Source: a virus. Taken from it: DNA of 42,165 nt. The position numbers and the translations under genes were made by a program. Under the pieces are notes generated by a model. That model saw only the letters and a program-made list of their open reading frames with translations, did not search any database and had not been told where the DNA came from. This document shows, piece by piece, positions 20,651 through 28,918 of this stretch (its first letter is position 1; the number at the start of each line of letters is the position of its first letter). The stretch is from positions 1-42,165 of IMG/VR virus record IMGVR_UViG_3300042509_001620; one strand, 5' to 3'.

Positions 20651-21184
20651 TTATAACTGACGAACCTCAAGAGCAACGAAGCCTGATGCTTCTAGAATTT
20701 CTTGAGAAAGAAGAGATGGCAATCCTGCCATTTCGTTTGAAAGAGCCATTCTATCATAGGCTGGGAATAACAAGCATATTTCGGTAATGGCTTCTTCGTT
20801 CCAAAGGTTGGCTTCTGCTGAAGAAAGCTGACCAGCTTGAACAAGCTGCTCCATCTTTTTTACTAGCTGCTTGTATTCATTTCTTGTAAGAGTTCTCCAT
20901 ACAATATGTTTATCATATGTAATTGAAGTTACGTATACATCTCCGTGAAGGCTTTTCCAATTTTTAATCTGACCAGCATTGGGTCCGCCTTCCCATATCT
21001 CTTCATTATCATCTAAGTCTTCGACTTTCATCGAAGCATTATCGTCATTAGGTTCTTCTGTTACATTTTCGCCTACATACTCTTGATCTGCATCTTCGGT
21101 AGACATGATCTTGTAATCATCAAAACCGTATTCATCTCTCGTAGCCTCATCTGTAGTGATAACTACTTTTTTTTCATTTGACAT
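20651..21184 (-). CDS. Tail assembly chaperone / baseplate-hub-assembly-like protein 1 (177 aa)
   Basis: A 177-residue protein with a very acidic N-terminal half (about residues 12-65, many Asp/Glu) followed by a folded C-terminal domain. VWRTLTRNEYKQLVKK (95-110), ICLLFPAYD (136-144) and SLLSQEILEASGF (157-169) align by eye with the 209-residue downstream neighbour. A good AAGGAG lies 8 bases before ATG 21184. The TAA is immediately followed by the next ATG in the same frame, so stop readthrough would give a fused product, as some chaperone pairs achieve by frameshifting. No slippery sequence is needed or evident here. The 80-base upstream gap (21185-21264) is AT-rich and may hold a promoter, but none is convincing. 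Confidence 0.65.
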   Translation of the reverse strand: MSNEKKVVITTDEATRDEYGFDDYKIMSTEDADQEYVGENVTEEPNDDNASMKVEDLDDNEEIWEGGPNAGQIKNWKSLHGDVYVTSITYDKHIVWRTLTRNEYKQLVKKMEQLVQAGQLSSAEANLWNEEAITEICLLFPAYDRMALSNEMAGLPSLLSQEILEASGFVALEVRQL

Positions 21185-21264
21185 TAGTTACTCCTTTTGC
21201 GCATGGACTTGTCAATATACAATATATCATAATTTAAAATATAAACAAAATAAATAATATTTTA

Positions 21265-22314
21265 TTATAACTCAGAAGCAATGCGAGAAGCGCTTTTGGT
21301 TCCAGTCGTAATTGTTTCAGTCTTAGTGGTAGCTTTAGGGCTAGACTTAGACTGCTCTGATTCAGAATTGCTAGGCACTGATGCTCTTTGTCCTTTAAGT
21401 GGCTGATCGCCAGTATTTTTATCTGTAAAATAAAAGTCTCTTGCAATAAATTGATAATTTTCGACCAATGGCTGACCACCACTTGTGTATGACGTAGACA
21501 TAGCAACTAGATTTACATTCTGTAAAACTATTTTCATAGGACTGCTAATACTAGTAAAAGTTTTTCTTTCGTTAGTATCTGTTGCCATAATTCTATCTGA
21601 ATTTAGCTGCCTATTAACCTCATTACCGGAAACGTAAGTGGCAATAGACGAATCTGTTACTGCACTTGATTCTAATCCATAGAATATTACCAAGTTAAAT
21701 GGCGGATGAGCGCTGAAGATATTATGACTTGGATCACCGGTGTCAACCATTGCATTCATCATTGGATCTGCAGTTATTCTATCTAATTCAGAGTTAAGCC
21801 AATATTTTTCAATATTTAATTCATCATCTTTTCTTGCAGCATCAACTCCAAGAGTAGAAATGACAGATCTAGAAGGGTTTGGATTAGAACTTTCGCTTCT
21901 TACCTTAGCTGCTTTTTCTAGCATCTCAGTCATTCTTCTTGGGTATCTAGAGTATATGGATAGCTCACCAGTAATTAGTCTGGTTCCGAGCATCATTGCA
22001 TCATAGTTATATGACCAAAATCCATATAACGGTTGCTTCTCTTGCTTTACGACATATCCTAGAGCTGCAATATCCATTTCATCTGAATCATCAAACAGTC
22101 CATCAATATAAACTTTTACATCTTCGCCAGAAAAGAAGTAATCAAAATAGTTATTGAATTTTTGATCTTCTCTTGTTCCGCCCCACTCTAAGTCTATGGC
22201 AGCATTTAAAGGGTCAAAAAAATCTCTTCCGTCTTTATCTCCAGTTTTTAAGTTATTAGGCATATAGGCAGTGAAGGGCCTATATGGGTTTCTTTTACTG
22301 GTTCTTTCTGCCAT
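21265..22314 (-). CDS. Tail-tube-like paralog 3 (349 aa)
   Basis: A 349-residue protein sharing the layout of the two upstream tube proteins. SGEDVKVYIDGLF (62-74) matches the strand that begins SGADIVATFGG in tube 1. PLYGFWSYNYDAM (95-107) then TRLITGELSIYSRYPRRM (111-128) matches the RGIAGSLIFTVF region. HPPFNLVIFYG corresponds to PPFDITVTFVNEYG. A 50-residue polar insertion and a Ser/Thr-rich tail make it longer. It may be a tube variant used at the baseplate end or a tube-initiator protein. It starts at ATG 22314, overlapping the upstream TAA (TAATG), with AAGGA eight bases upstream. The tube family relation is by eye and is weaker than between tube 1 and tube 2. Confidence 0.6.
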   Translation of the reverse strand: MAERTSKRNPYRPFTAYMPNNLKTGDKDGRDFFDPLNAAIDLEWGGTREDQKFNNYFDYFFSGEDVKVYIDGLFDDSDEMDIAALGYVVKQEKQPLYGFWSYNYDAMMLGTRLITGELSIYSRYPRRMTEMLEKAAKVRSESSNPNPSRSVISTLGVDAARKDDELNIEKYWLNSELDRITADPMMNAMVDTGDPSHNIFSAHPPFNLVIFYGLESSAVTDSSIATYVSGNEVNRQLNSDRIMATDTNERKTFTSISSPMKIVLQNVNLVAMSTSYTSGGQPLVENYQFIARDFYFTDKNTGDQPLKGQRASVPSNSESEQSKSSPKATTKTETITTGTKSASRIASEL

Positions 22315-23054
22315 TATGAAATCCTTGTGTTAATAAAATTTTTGTACAGTTCTATTCTATCACCAAAAAAATTAGTAGAACCCTGAAGATCAAGAGCCTG
22401 TCTAGTTAGGTCGTCTTTACTGTTGGAATACAAATTTCTATCTTCAGCTGTATCAAGGTGCATTAGTGGCTGTATTCCTCTTGCCATGTAAGTGTATGTC
22501 TGTTCAGTAATTAAGTCATCTACAGACATTGTTTGACCTTCGTCTACTATAGTAATTCCGAATAGTTTCATTTTAGCAGCTAAACCATATTCATTGAAAA
22601 AACTTAGTACCACATCAAATGGTGGAAGCATGTCAGCTAGTGGTGAATAATTTCCTTCTGCAATAGCTGTTTTAAACTGTTTAATTCTATAGAACGCATA
22701 CTCATTAAATACTGTAAAAATTAAAGATCCAGCTATTGTTCTTGATCCTTTTACAAATCCTCTTGGGTTTACATGACCCAGAGTTCTTATTGGACTGTTT
22801 TCCCTGTGTATAGAATATGATATTGTTTGTAATTCTCCAAGTTCAATAAAATCGCCATCATCACTTGATTTTCCATCTCCCATATGTTGGGAGAGTTTTG
22901 GCAGTATCATTGTTGCCTGAATATCAACTCCGGCAAAAGACATATTAGAGAATGGATCAGGTAGACCTCTTTCTCTTCTAGCAGATTCTACTTGGTTAGC
23001 ATAATCTACTAATTGTCTTTTTTCTATCTTTAACTGTTCATTATCTCTATACAT
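22314..23054 (-). CDS. Tail-tube-like paralog 2 (246 aa)
   Basis: A 246-residue protein clearly homologous to the 229-residue tube protein upstream. It has NSPIRTLGHVNPRGF (86-100), SRTIAGSLIFTVFNEY (104-119), MLPPFDVVLSFFNEYG and VDDLITEQTYTYMARG. An additional helical N-terminal extension of about 35 residues precedes the beta-rich tube domain. Its ribosome site (AGGAG, 5 bases from the ATG) directly follows the T-tract of a rho-independent terminator, so it is probably made from read-through transcripts at a lower level than tube 1. Candidate minor tube protein or tube-baseplate junction protein. Confidence 0.65.
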   Translation of the reverse strand: MYRDNEQLKIEKRQLVDYANQVESARRERGLPDPFSNMSFAGVDIQATMILPKLSQHMGDGKSSDDGDFIELGELQTISYSIHRENSPIRTLGHVNPRGFVKGSRTIAGSLIFTVFNEYAFYRIKQFKTAIAEGNYSPLADMLPPFDVVLSFFNEYGLAAKMKLFGITIVDEGQTMSVDDLITEQTYTYMARGIQPLMHLDTAEDRNLYSNSKDDLTRQALDLQGSTNFFGDRIELYKNFINTRIS

Positions 23055-23063
23055 GTTACTCCT

Positions 23064-23102
23064 AAAATAAAAACGTGGAGGACAACAAAGTCATCCTCCA
23101 CG
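23064..23102 (-). terminator. Rho-independent terminator between tube 1 and tube 2 genes
   Basis: On the minus strand CGTGGAGGA, an 11-base loop and TCCTCCACG form a perfect 9-bp GC-rich stem, followed by TTTTTATTTT. It lies 24 bases downstream of the 229-residue tube gene stop. It would trim most transcripts after sheath and tube 1, keeping those abundant and letting a fraction continue into tube 2 and the tape-measure genes. Stem and T tract are seen directly. Confidence 0.85.
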
Positions 23103-23125
23103 CTTTTAATTAACGTTTTTAAATA

Positions 23126-23815
23126 TTAAGGTCTGATAATTTCAGAATTAAGACCGCTGGAAGTTACAGCATCCTTTGAAATTATATCAGAAAGGCTTCC
23201 GCCAAATCTTGTAAGCTGACTGTTTGAAATGGTATACATTGGTCCGATTTCACGGGCAACGTAGGTCATGGTTTCTTCAATGACAATATCATCCATTGAA
23301 GCCCCTGATCCTTCATTCAAAAGCTCTACACCATAAATTGATCTTACTGCACCTTGGCCGTATTCGTTGACAAAGGTGACTGTGATATCAAATGGTGGGA
23401 TTTGGTCTGCGTAATATGGAACTTTGCTGACAACATCTCTGGCCTGATCGTCATGCTCTGCAATTCCTCTTCTGTGATTTGGATCACCAGGAAGTGTGTT
23501 GCTTGATCTTGTCCAGTATCTCATTTCCTGAGAAGTACCGTGATGTGTTTCAAGCATTTGGTATAGAGCTGGGCGATCAAAAACAGTGAAGATTAAAGAG
23601 CCAGCAATGCCTCTTTTTCCTCTTGAGAATGATCTTGGGTTTGGTGAACCCATTGTGTAAATAGGTGCTTTTTCTCTTGTGACTGAGAATGTAATACCCG
23701 AAAGTGCACCAATCTCTTTGCCGCCGAAAGTAGCAACTATATCTGCACCAGAGAAGGTGGTGTAAGTGTTAAGGTATTTATTAACCGGTGAATCGTAGTA
23801 CTCGCCTCCAGGCAT
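23126..23815 (-). CDS. Major tail tube protein (229 aa)
   Basis: A 229-residue beta-rich protein with APIYTMGSPNPRSFSRGKRG (50-69), IAGSLIFTVFD (70-80), PPFDITVTFVNEYG and ETMTYVAREIGPM. It lacks a signal peptide or transmembrane segment. It is immediately downstream of the sheath gene, as major tube genes are in contractile-tailed phages, and has a strong AGGAGG before ATG 23815. Polymerised hexameric rings of this protein would form the inner tail tube. The following terminator indicates high, separately controlled expression. Two longer paralogs follow in the same operon. The tube assignment rests on position, length and beta-rich pattern; I am fairly sure of it. Confidence 0.75.
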   Translation of the reverse strand: MPGGEYYDSPVNKYLNTYTTFSGADIVATFGGKEIGALSGITFSVTREKAPIYTMGSPNPRSFSRGKRGIAGSLIFTVFDRPALYQMLETHHGTSQEMRYWTRSSNTLPGDPNHRRGIAEHDDQARDVVSKVPYYADQIPPFDITVTFVNEYGQGAVRSIYGVELLNEGSGASMDDIVIEETMTYVAREIGPMYTISNSQLTRFGGSLSDIISKDAVTSSGLNSEIIRP

Positions 23816-23838
23816 CTGTGTACCCTCCTATCTAATTA

Positions 23839-25125
23839 TTAAAGGTTAACTGCTATCGAAATCTCAATTGACTTGAGTTCGAAAGCCGGTGTTACAACAA
23901 GGTCAACTAGTGCCTTGTTTTCTGCTGGGATATAGCTAACTGTAAAGTCGCTATCCAAGAGAGCGCCAAGTTGCTGCATTCCACGAAGACCTGAAGTAAT
24001 TGCCGTCTCCATTGAATTGCGAACCTGCATTGTTGAAGCTTCACCAACAAACTTCTGGCATACCTGACGAACGACAAGAGATGCTTCATTAACAATTCTT
24101 GAAGTAGAAATTCTTGTGTAGTCAGATACCGATGGTGCAAAAGTTACACCTTCTGCAAAAACTGGAACTTTATTAAAGTTAAGAACAATTGCATTAAGGC
24201 CCTTGTCTACTGCTCCAGTTGAAGTTTCATTTGACAACTGTGTTCTAGTTGGGTTATAGCGAAGTCTAGTTACGTTGAAGACTGTTTTATTTACAGGGCT
24301 AATATAAGAAGCCATTCTGCTCAACGAAGCAGCAAGTGTAGTTGCGCCATTTGCGTAACCAAAATCTGCAATATTTGCTGAAGAATAGTTAACTGGCTTA
24401 ACTTCTGCAGCGACTAAAATTACATATCTACCAATATTGCCCCAAACATATTCAGAACCACTAACTGCATCTCTTGATGGAAGGTTGGTGAGACTCATGT
24501 GACTAGACACATTGGCAGGAGTCATTACTTCTGCCGTAGCAGGAGTTGCGCCAGTGCCGATGTATGGTCTAATACCCATTACTGCTATACATGGATTTGT
24601 ATTCTCGCTAATGGCTCTTATTTTAGTAGCAACTTTATAAGCCCAGTTGTTTGCAACCACAGTTGTATTGTCAGCATGGAAGCCATACTCAACGTCATCA
24701 CTTGGGGTTGCTGGAGACTGCCAGTCTGAAGGTGTTCCACCTCTTCCGTAAGGAATAACTAGGTCTGGCATTGATACCTCTGCTGCTGCAAAAGCGTCAT
24801 CGAAAATATCAATTCCACCAGAAGTTAAAGCGCCAGTAGTATGATTATAAGCGGTATTGCTTGGCAGCGGAACCATAAAGATTCTATCTGCACCAGCGGA
24901 AACTAGTTCCTTATAAGCTTTGTGAAGTTGTGAACCTTCACCAAAAGCAGTAATAACATCTGATTCCTTGGTAACCTGAACTACGTCAAGGTCGGCAACA
25001 TTTCCTGTGCCATCAGCTGTAGTGCGTGTGCCAATAACGCATATTCTTGGGCCGACAGGAGTATCCTGTCTTGAGATGCTATAAAAGCGATCTTTTACTA
25101 TTGTTTTTACACCTGGTAGAGCCAT
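23839..25125 (-). CDS. Major tail sheath protein (428 aa)
   Basis: A 428-residue protein starting MALPGVKTIVKDRFYSISRQ. GSQLHKAYKELVSAGADRIF (about 83-102) is a characteristic sheath segment, in which a flavodoxin-like subdomain handles stacking. The C-terminal third (SRIVNEASLVVRQVCQKFVG, then EAFTSGLRGMQQLGALLDSD-like helices ending in ELKSIEISIAVNL) is the conserved sheath core that builds the contractile lattice. Length is near the minimum for the family. A GGAGGT lies 11 bases before the ATG, and a candidate promoter and a 16-bp near-palindrome precede the gene. Contraction of this protein around the tube drives injection. Confident call. Confidence 0.85.
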   Translation of the reverse strand: MALPGVKTIVKDRFYSISRQDTPVGPRICVIGTRTTADGTGNVADLDVVQVTKESDVITAFGEGSQLHKAYKELVSAGADRIFMVPLPSNTAYNHTTGALTSGGIDIFDDAFAAAEVSMPDLVIPYGRGGTPSDWQSPATPSDDVEYGFHADNTTVVANNWAYKVATKIRAISENTNPCIAVMGIRPYIGTGATPATAEVMTPANVSSHMSLTNLPSRDAVSGSEYVWGNIGRYVILVAAEVKPVNYSSANIADFGYANGATTLAASLSRMASYISPVNKTVFNVTRLRYNPTRTQLSNETSTGAVDKGLNAIVLNFNKVPVFAEGVTFAPSVSDYTRISTSRIVNEASLVVRQVCQKFVGEASTMQVRNSMETAITSGLRGMQQLGALLDSDFTVSYIPAENKALVDLVVTPAFELKSIEISIAVNL

Positions 25126-25152
25126 TGAATTTTAAACCTCCGATTAGCGAGT

Positions 25153-25168
25153 TTAGGTCTAGTCCTAA
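25153..25168. promoter_or_regulatory. 16-bp near-palindrome upstream of the sheath gene
   Basis: TTAGGTCTAGTCCTAA is a dyad with a single mismatched pair, lying between the candidate -10 box and the ribosome site of the sheath gene. It could be an operator or a 5' untranslated hairpin. Seen directly; no binding protein can be named. Confidence 0.35.
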
Positions 25169-25198
25169 TGTATAGTAACAAAGAACATATGAAAACAA
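25169..25198 (-). promoter_or_regulatory. Candidate promoter for the sheath-tube unit
   Basis: On the minus strand TTGTTT (25198-25193) and TATACA (25174-25169) are separated by 18 bases, a sigma70-like arrangement about 45 bases before the sheath start. Together with the terminator after tube 1 this would make a bicistronic high-expression unit. The -35 element is weak, so confidence is limited. Confidence 0.35.
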
Positions 25199-25200
25199 CC

Positions 25201-25953
25201 TCAATTAAAATCTGGAGTAGCTGTTTGATACAAGTCTCTAATATTCACTTCTGTTCCAGTAAAGTCTGGAGTAGATTTTTCAGTATTTTCTATAACTAGT
25301 TCTTTTTCATAAGCCATATATGTTCTAATGTCTATAGCTATTTGTTCTATCTGAGCAACTGATGTAACTAATAACTTTTCCGTAGTTAACATATACGTAA
25401 TTGTTCTTTTAACTATATCAGTATTTCCTTTATTTTCTTCTGAATCAGCTAATCTTCTAGCATATACAAATTCTGAAGCTCCTAATCTTTTAAAAACAGG
25501 AGTATACTCAAGCATAAAGTCTTCAAATATTTCAGCTATCGAATCTGCAACATCAGCTCCATCATATCTGGAAGCCAAAGTATTAGAGTCCGATGACCTT
25601 GATGCCCCACCCATCATTTTAGTGGTAACAGTAAAAGAAACAACATTTTGAAATCTTTGACCAAAGACCATTATATCTTTTTCGACTACATTTCTACTTC
25701 TTGGTTTTGGCTCCGTAGTATGTGCCTTCCTTAACTCAAGGCCATAAACAACACATGGATAAGTGGAGTATTGTGCTGGTTGAGTTGGAACTATTGGAAT
25801 ATCTGGATGTAAATTTTCCCACAACAATTTAACTATAGATATGAATTCTAAATAACTTAGATTTCCAGCAGCTTGTAAAGGGGCACCAAAAGCCCTGTCT
25901 ATTGACACTTCGTTAATTGAAGGAAGTGGAAAACCAAATGCGTTTTGTGCCAT
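25201..25953 (-). CDS. Probable tail terminator/completion protein (250 aa)
   Basis: A 250-residue protein beginning MAQNAFGFPLPSINEVSIDR. FQNVVSFTVTTK, ADVADSIAEIFEDFMLEY and a late strand region VKRTITYMLTTEKL give the alpha/beta order of small tail-terminator proteins of the gp15/gpU type, which cap the tail before joining to the head. It lies between the two sheath-like genes and one base after the stop of the upstream gene, in the neck-to-tail part of the operon. Not a strong sequence match; position supports a tail terminator or neck role. The C-terminal 50 residues are acidic and may be flexible. Confidence 0.5.
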   Translation of the reverse strand: MAQNAFGFPLPSINEVSIDRAFGAPLQAAGNLSYLEFISIVKLLWENLHPDIPIVPTQPAQYSTYPCVVYGLELRKAHTTEPKPRSRNVVEKDIMVFGQRFQNVVSFTVTTKMMGGASRSSDSNTLASRYDGADVADSIAEIFEDFMLEYTPVFKRLGASEFVYARRLADSEENKGNTDIVKRTITYMLTTEKLLVTSVAQIEQIAIDIRTYMAYEKELVIENTEKSTPDFTGTEVNIRDLYQTATPDFN

Positions 25954-25954
25954 T

Positions 25955-27592
25955 CTAAGTACCTTGACCTGACGATATGCTAAATGATATTTTCTTTAGA
26001 CCTAAGCTAGAAGTAACCGAAACATCAAAATACATTTTTCCTCTTATTTGCGAATCCATGTAAGCTTCTAGTTCAAAATCTGATATGATTCCATTTGATT
26101 TTAAGTACTGTAACATTTGTTGGACATCTGAAGAAGCTTTTTGTGGCGCAAATTTTCCAATTGTATTATTCGTTAATGCTCTAATCTCATTTATTAACAT
26201 TGATACAAGTCTTATTTGAGGAGCTTTTCTATAATTAGATGTTGAATGAGCGACTGTATTGTCGTTTGTTACGTATGTCTGATAAGAGTTTCCTCTTCTA
26301 GTTCTTGTATTTTTTGTAAATGTATTAATACCCAAACTATCTAAACGGTTTACTTGAGCTTGACTTAATGATATTCCGCTTAAACCAAATGCAGACGGTA
26401 CAATTTTTCTAATAAGACTTTGATTAACTGGATTGGACGAAAGCATTCCTGCGTATATTGCGGAACCGCTTGAAACATATGATATGGTCAAGAAGCTATG
26501 GTTCATTATTAGTTCCCCATAGATTGGAATAACAAATCTTCCCATATCGCCTATTATTTGGTTTTCAGAATCAAACATTGTATATTTATTTATAAATCTA
26601 CTATCAGCCTCTAGTGTATCTATATCTGAAGATGTGATTCCACCATTTCTAGAACCAATTATTCCAATCTGAATCATTCCACTATTGTTGTGAAACTCTT
26701 GACAATATGAAGCAAGTTGTGTCAGAAAATCAATTCCACCTGTATTAATAAAACTTATTTCTAATGGAACTATTATATCTAAATAATCATAGTCTTTAAT
26801 GATTGAATAAGTTTCAGATAATCTATCGTAATACCTTTGATAGAATGTCATAGTCAATGGAGTTGCATCATTAAGCCCATAGATGCCTTTGGAAACAAGT
26901 CTATCGTTCAAGTCTTCTACATATTCTGACATTGGTGCCGAAGCACATATGTAAATATCTCTACACCCAGACGCATATGCGTCAAATACCCCTCTTAACA
27001 ACGGTGAATTAAAATCAGCCTTAAGTAGATCTATTGCTTCTTGTATATTTGAAATTCTGTTAATATTATTTAATTCTACGCCATCTGCATGGCCAATAAG
27101 TAAAACAGAGTTTGTTCTATACTGCTCCATTGTTTGAAATGCTGGAACAAAAGATTTGGTAATTTCTTTTTCGCCTGCTGCATATAAAGTATTTATTGCG
27201 GCACTTGACTGCGGAACTTGAAATTGAGCTACATATTGAATAACTTCTGAATCATAACCAGTAGTAGCAACTACAGAATAGTTTCCCGGAAACAAATTCT
27301 CTGGAATTTTATATTCAAAAGAAAATTTAACAGCTTGCTCCGTGGAGTTATTAGATCCAGGTATATCTCCGTAGTCCCCAAAGTAAACTACATTATTAGA
27401 TGTCTTAACTATTTTAGTATCACCCGGAGTCGCAGCTTGAAACAAAAAAGAATATGGACCATCGATGGTTGCTCCAGAACCAAGATCTCCTCTATATATT
27501 GATATCAGTACATCAGAAGGTGTCGAGTTACTAGTTGGGTCGTAAAATACACCATCTTCATTAAAGATAAACTCAAATATTCCGAGTTTCAT
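25955..27592 (-). CDS. Second, divergent tail-sheath-like protein with N-terminal Ig-like domain (545 aa)
   Basis: A 545-residue protein. Residues about 25-130 look like an immunoglobulin-like beta domain ending PGNYSVVATTGYDSEVIQYV. The rest follows the sheath pattern. PLLRGVFDAYASGCRDIYIC parallels LHKAYKELVSAGADRIFMV of the major sheath. The C-terminal core AHSTSNYRKAPQIRLVSMLI plus IISDFELEAYMDSQ and VTSSLGLKKISFSISS ends like the sheath insertion strand. It may form a sheath cap, initiator ring or neck collar, or an alternative sheath. It lacks a good ribosome site. The sheath relation is convincing at the C-terminus; the exact role is inferred. Confidence 0.65.
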   Translation of the reverse strand: MKLGIFEFIFNEDGVFYDPTSNSTPSDVLISIYRGDLGSGATIDGPYSFLFQAATPGDTKIVKTSNNVVYFGDYGDIPGSNNSTEQAVKFSFEYKIPENLFPGNYSVVATTGYDSEVIQYVAQFQVPQSSAAINTLYAAGEKEITKSFVPAFQTMEQYRTNSVLLIGHADGVELNNINRISNIQEAIDLLKADFNSPLLRGVFDAYASGCRDIYICASAPMSEYVEDLNDRLVSKGIYGLNDATPLTMTFYQRYYDRLSETYSIIKDYDYLDIIVPLEISFINTGGIDFLTQLASYCQEFHNNSGMIQIGIIGSRNGGITSSDIDTLEADSRFINKYTMFDSENQIIGDMGRFVIPIYGELIMNHSFLTISYVSSGSAIYAGMLSSNPVNQSLIRKIVPSAFGLSGISLSQAQVNRLDSLGINTFTKNTRTRRGNSYQTYVTNDNTVAHSTSNYRKAPQIRLVSMLINEIRALTNNTIGKFAPQKASSDVQQMLQYLKSNGIISDFELEAYMDSQIRGKMYFDVSVTSSLGLKKISFSISSGQGT

Positions 27593-27610
27593 TTGGACTT
27601 AAGACTAGCA

Positions 27611-27988
27611 TTACATTGGTCTTTCTCTGGTGGCTCCGACTATCCAGTAAACAGTAATTCCCATTCTACCTTTAACTGGAGCAGCAAAGTCTATTAGGTA
27701 AATATTTGGATCATTAATATTTATTTCTGACTCTTCATATATTCTATCACCTTGCTTTGGATAAACAGAAGCTTCAAAGTAAAATATTAAGTCTACATTG
27801 GTATTGACTCCTTCTTTATCCTCTCTTTGAACTTGACTCAAAGTTTCGGAAGAAGGAAAAAAGTGTCTTGTTGTTACTCTTTCAAATGTATCAGAGTAAA
27901 TGAAGTTGTCATCTAATCTTCTCTGAAGAAGGATATCGTGACCCCATTCTCTAAGGATTTTATTAAAAGCTTTTTTTATATCAATCAT
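27611..27988 (-). CDS. Head-closure / neck protein (125 aa)
   Basis: A 125-residue protein, MIDIKKAFNKILREWGHDIL followed by LQRRLDDNFIYSDTFERVTTR. The N-terminal helix, then a central beta barrel with KQGDRIYEES and a final strand ITVYWIVGATRERP, matches the shape of small head-closure or stopper proteins (SPP1 gp16-like) that seal the connector. It overlaps the upstream adaptor gene by 8 bases and precedes tail genes, as expected for a neck gene. The family is inferred from size, order and strand pattern rather than from a catalytic motif, since such proteins have none. Confidence 0.6.
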   Translation of the reverse strand: MIDIKKAFNKILREWGHDILLQRRLDDNFIYSDTFERVTTRHFFPSSETLSQVQREDKEGVNTNVDLIFYFEASVYPKQGDRIYEESEININDPNIYLIDFAAPVKGRMGITVYWIVGATRERPM

Positions 27989-28880
27989 ACTTTCTTAAAC
28001 CCCTAGTTGGCATAGGGTCGTCCGGGTCCGTAGGGGTTGTTCTTCCAGGCCCATAAAGCTCTTTATCCGATAGGTATATTAATTTGCCAGTATCTGGGTC
28101 AAGAGTTTTATATGTTGAATGAATCTTTTTATTGGGCAAACCTTTTGGAATAACAGCTCTCATGCCCACTCTTTTCGACACTATTTCTTTTCTTAAAGCA
28201 GCTGCAATTTGACACCATGTTGTTGCATTGCCTCTGTTGATAGATTGCCTTGGGTTTGATCTGTTTGTAATTGAAAGATCTGCCAGCTTAATAGATAGCT
28301 CATCATCTCCACCAAAACCATATGTTCTACTCAACTCGCAACAAGCTGCTGCTTTAATGTATTCTTGAATTGTGAAGTTTAACTCAGATCCATCATCGAT
28401 ATCTTGTAGATTAAATATACTTTTAACTTCTAGCGAATAATGATGAACTAGCTCACCAATTTCCAATAAAGACGCATCAGGAAAAAATGACAAAATTTCT
28501 TCTGGATCTATATAAAGTGGATCAATATCTGGGGCAAAAGTAACCACCTCTTCTGACCTTAAGGTTACCGAGGGTCTATAGTCAACGTCTGCATCACTAA
28601 CGTAAAGATTTTGCTTAACTACTATCTGAGTACTATCTGCTAAAACCCCAGTAAATATTACCTCATACTGACCAGGATCTGCAGGAGTAAAATCGTAATA
28701 ATACTCAGATGAAGTTATAGAAGTAGCAGTAGTATTTACTATAATAGAATCATCAATATTCTTTATTACAACAAGAACTGTGCTAGGAGATACCTCTACT
28801 TGCTGTCCAGTTGAAGAATTAATGTCAACAAATTTAACTTTAATTCTTACCGTATCGTTTACCAAAACGGAATTTAACAT
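27981..28880 (-). CDS. Head-tail adaptor with N-terminal Ig-like domain (299 aa)
   Basis: A 299-residue two-part protein. Residues 1-95 form a beta-sandwich-like domain (VRIKVKFVDINSSTG, PADPGQYEVIFTGVLADSTQ). Residues about 115-230 form a helical domain with IDPEEILSFFPDASLLEIGE and FTIQEYIKAAACCELSRTYG, the usual composition of gp6/gp15-type connector adaptor proteins. A tail of about 55 residues ends RGLRKYD. The ATG at 28880 has GGAGA five bases upstream. It overlaps the neck gene by 8 bases. It would dock on the portal and receive the closure protein; the Ig-like domain may be exposed at the neck. Portal and capsid genes are not in this window. Confidence 0.6.
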   Translation of the reverse strand: MLNSVLVNDTVRIKVKFVDINSSTGQQVEVSPSTVLVVIKNIDDSIIVNTTATSITSSEYYYDFTPADPGQYEVIFTGVLADSTQIVVKQNLYVSDADVDYRPSVTLRSEEVVTFAPDIDPLYIDPEEILSFFPDASLLEIGELVHHYSLEVKSIFNLQDIDDGSELNFTIQEYIKAAACCELSRTYGFGGDDELSIKLADLSITNRSNPRQSINRGNATTWCQIAAALRKEIVSKRVGMRAVIPKGLPNKKIHSTYKTLDPDTGKLIYLSDKELYGPGRTTPTDPDDPMPTRGLRKYD

Positions 28881-28918
28881 TTTATCTCCAGTTGAATATT
28901 TAAATTAAGGTTTTTAAA

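Noticed and set aside
21185-21264. Promoter with TTGACA ahead of the chaperone genes
   Set aside because: A TTGACA is present on the minus strand but no acceptable -10 lies at proper spacing before the ribosome site.
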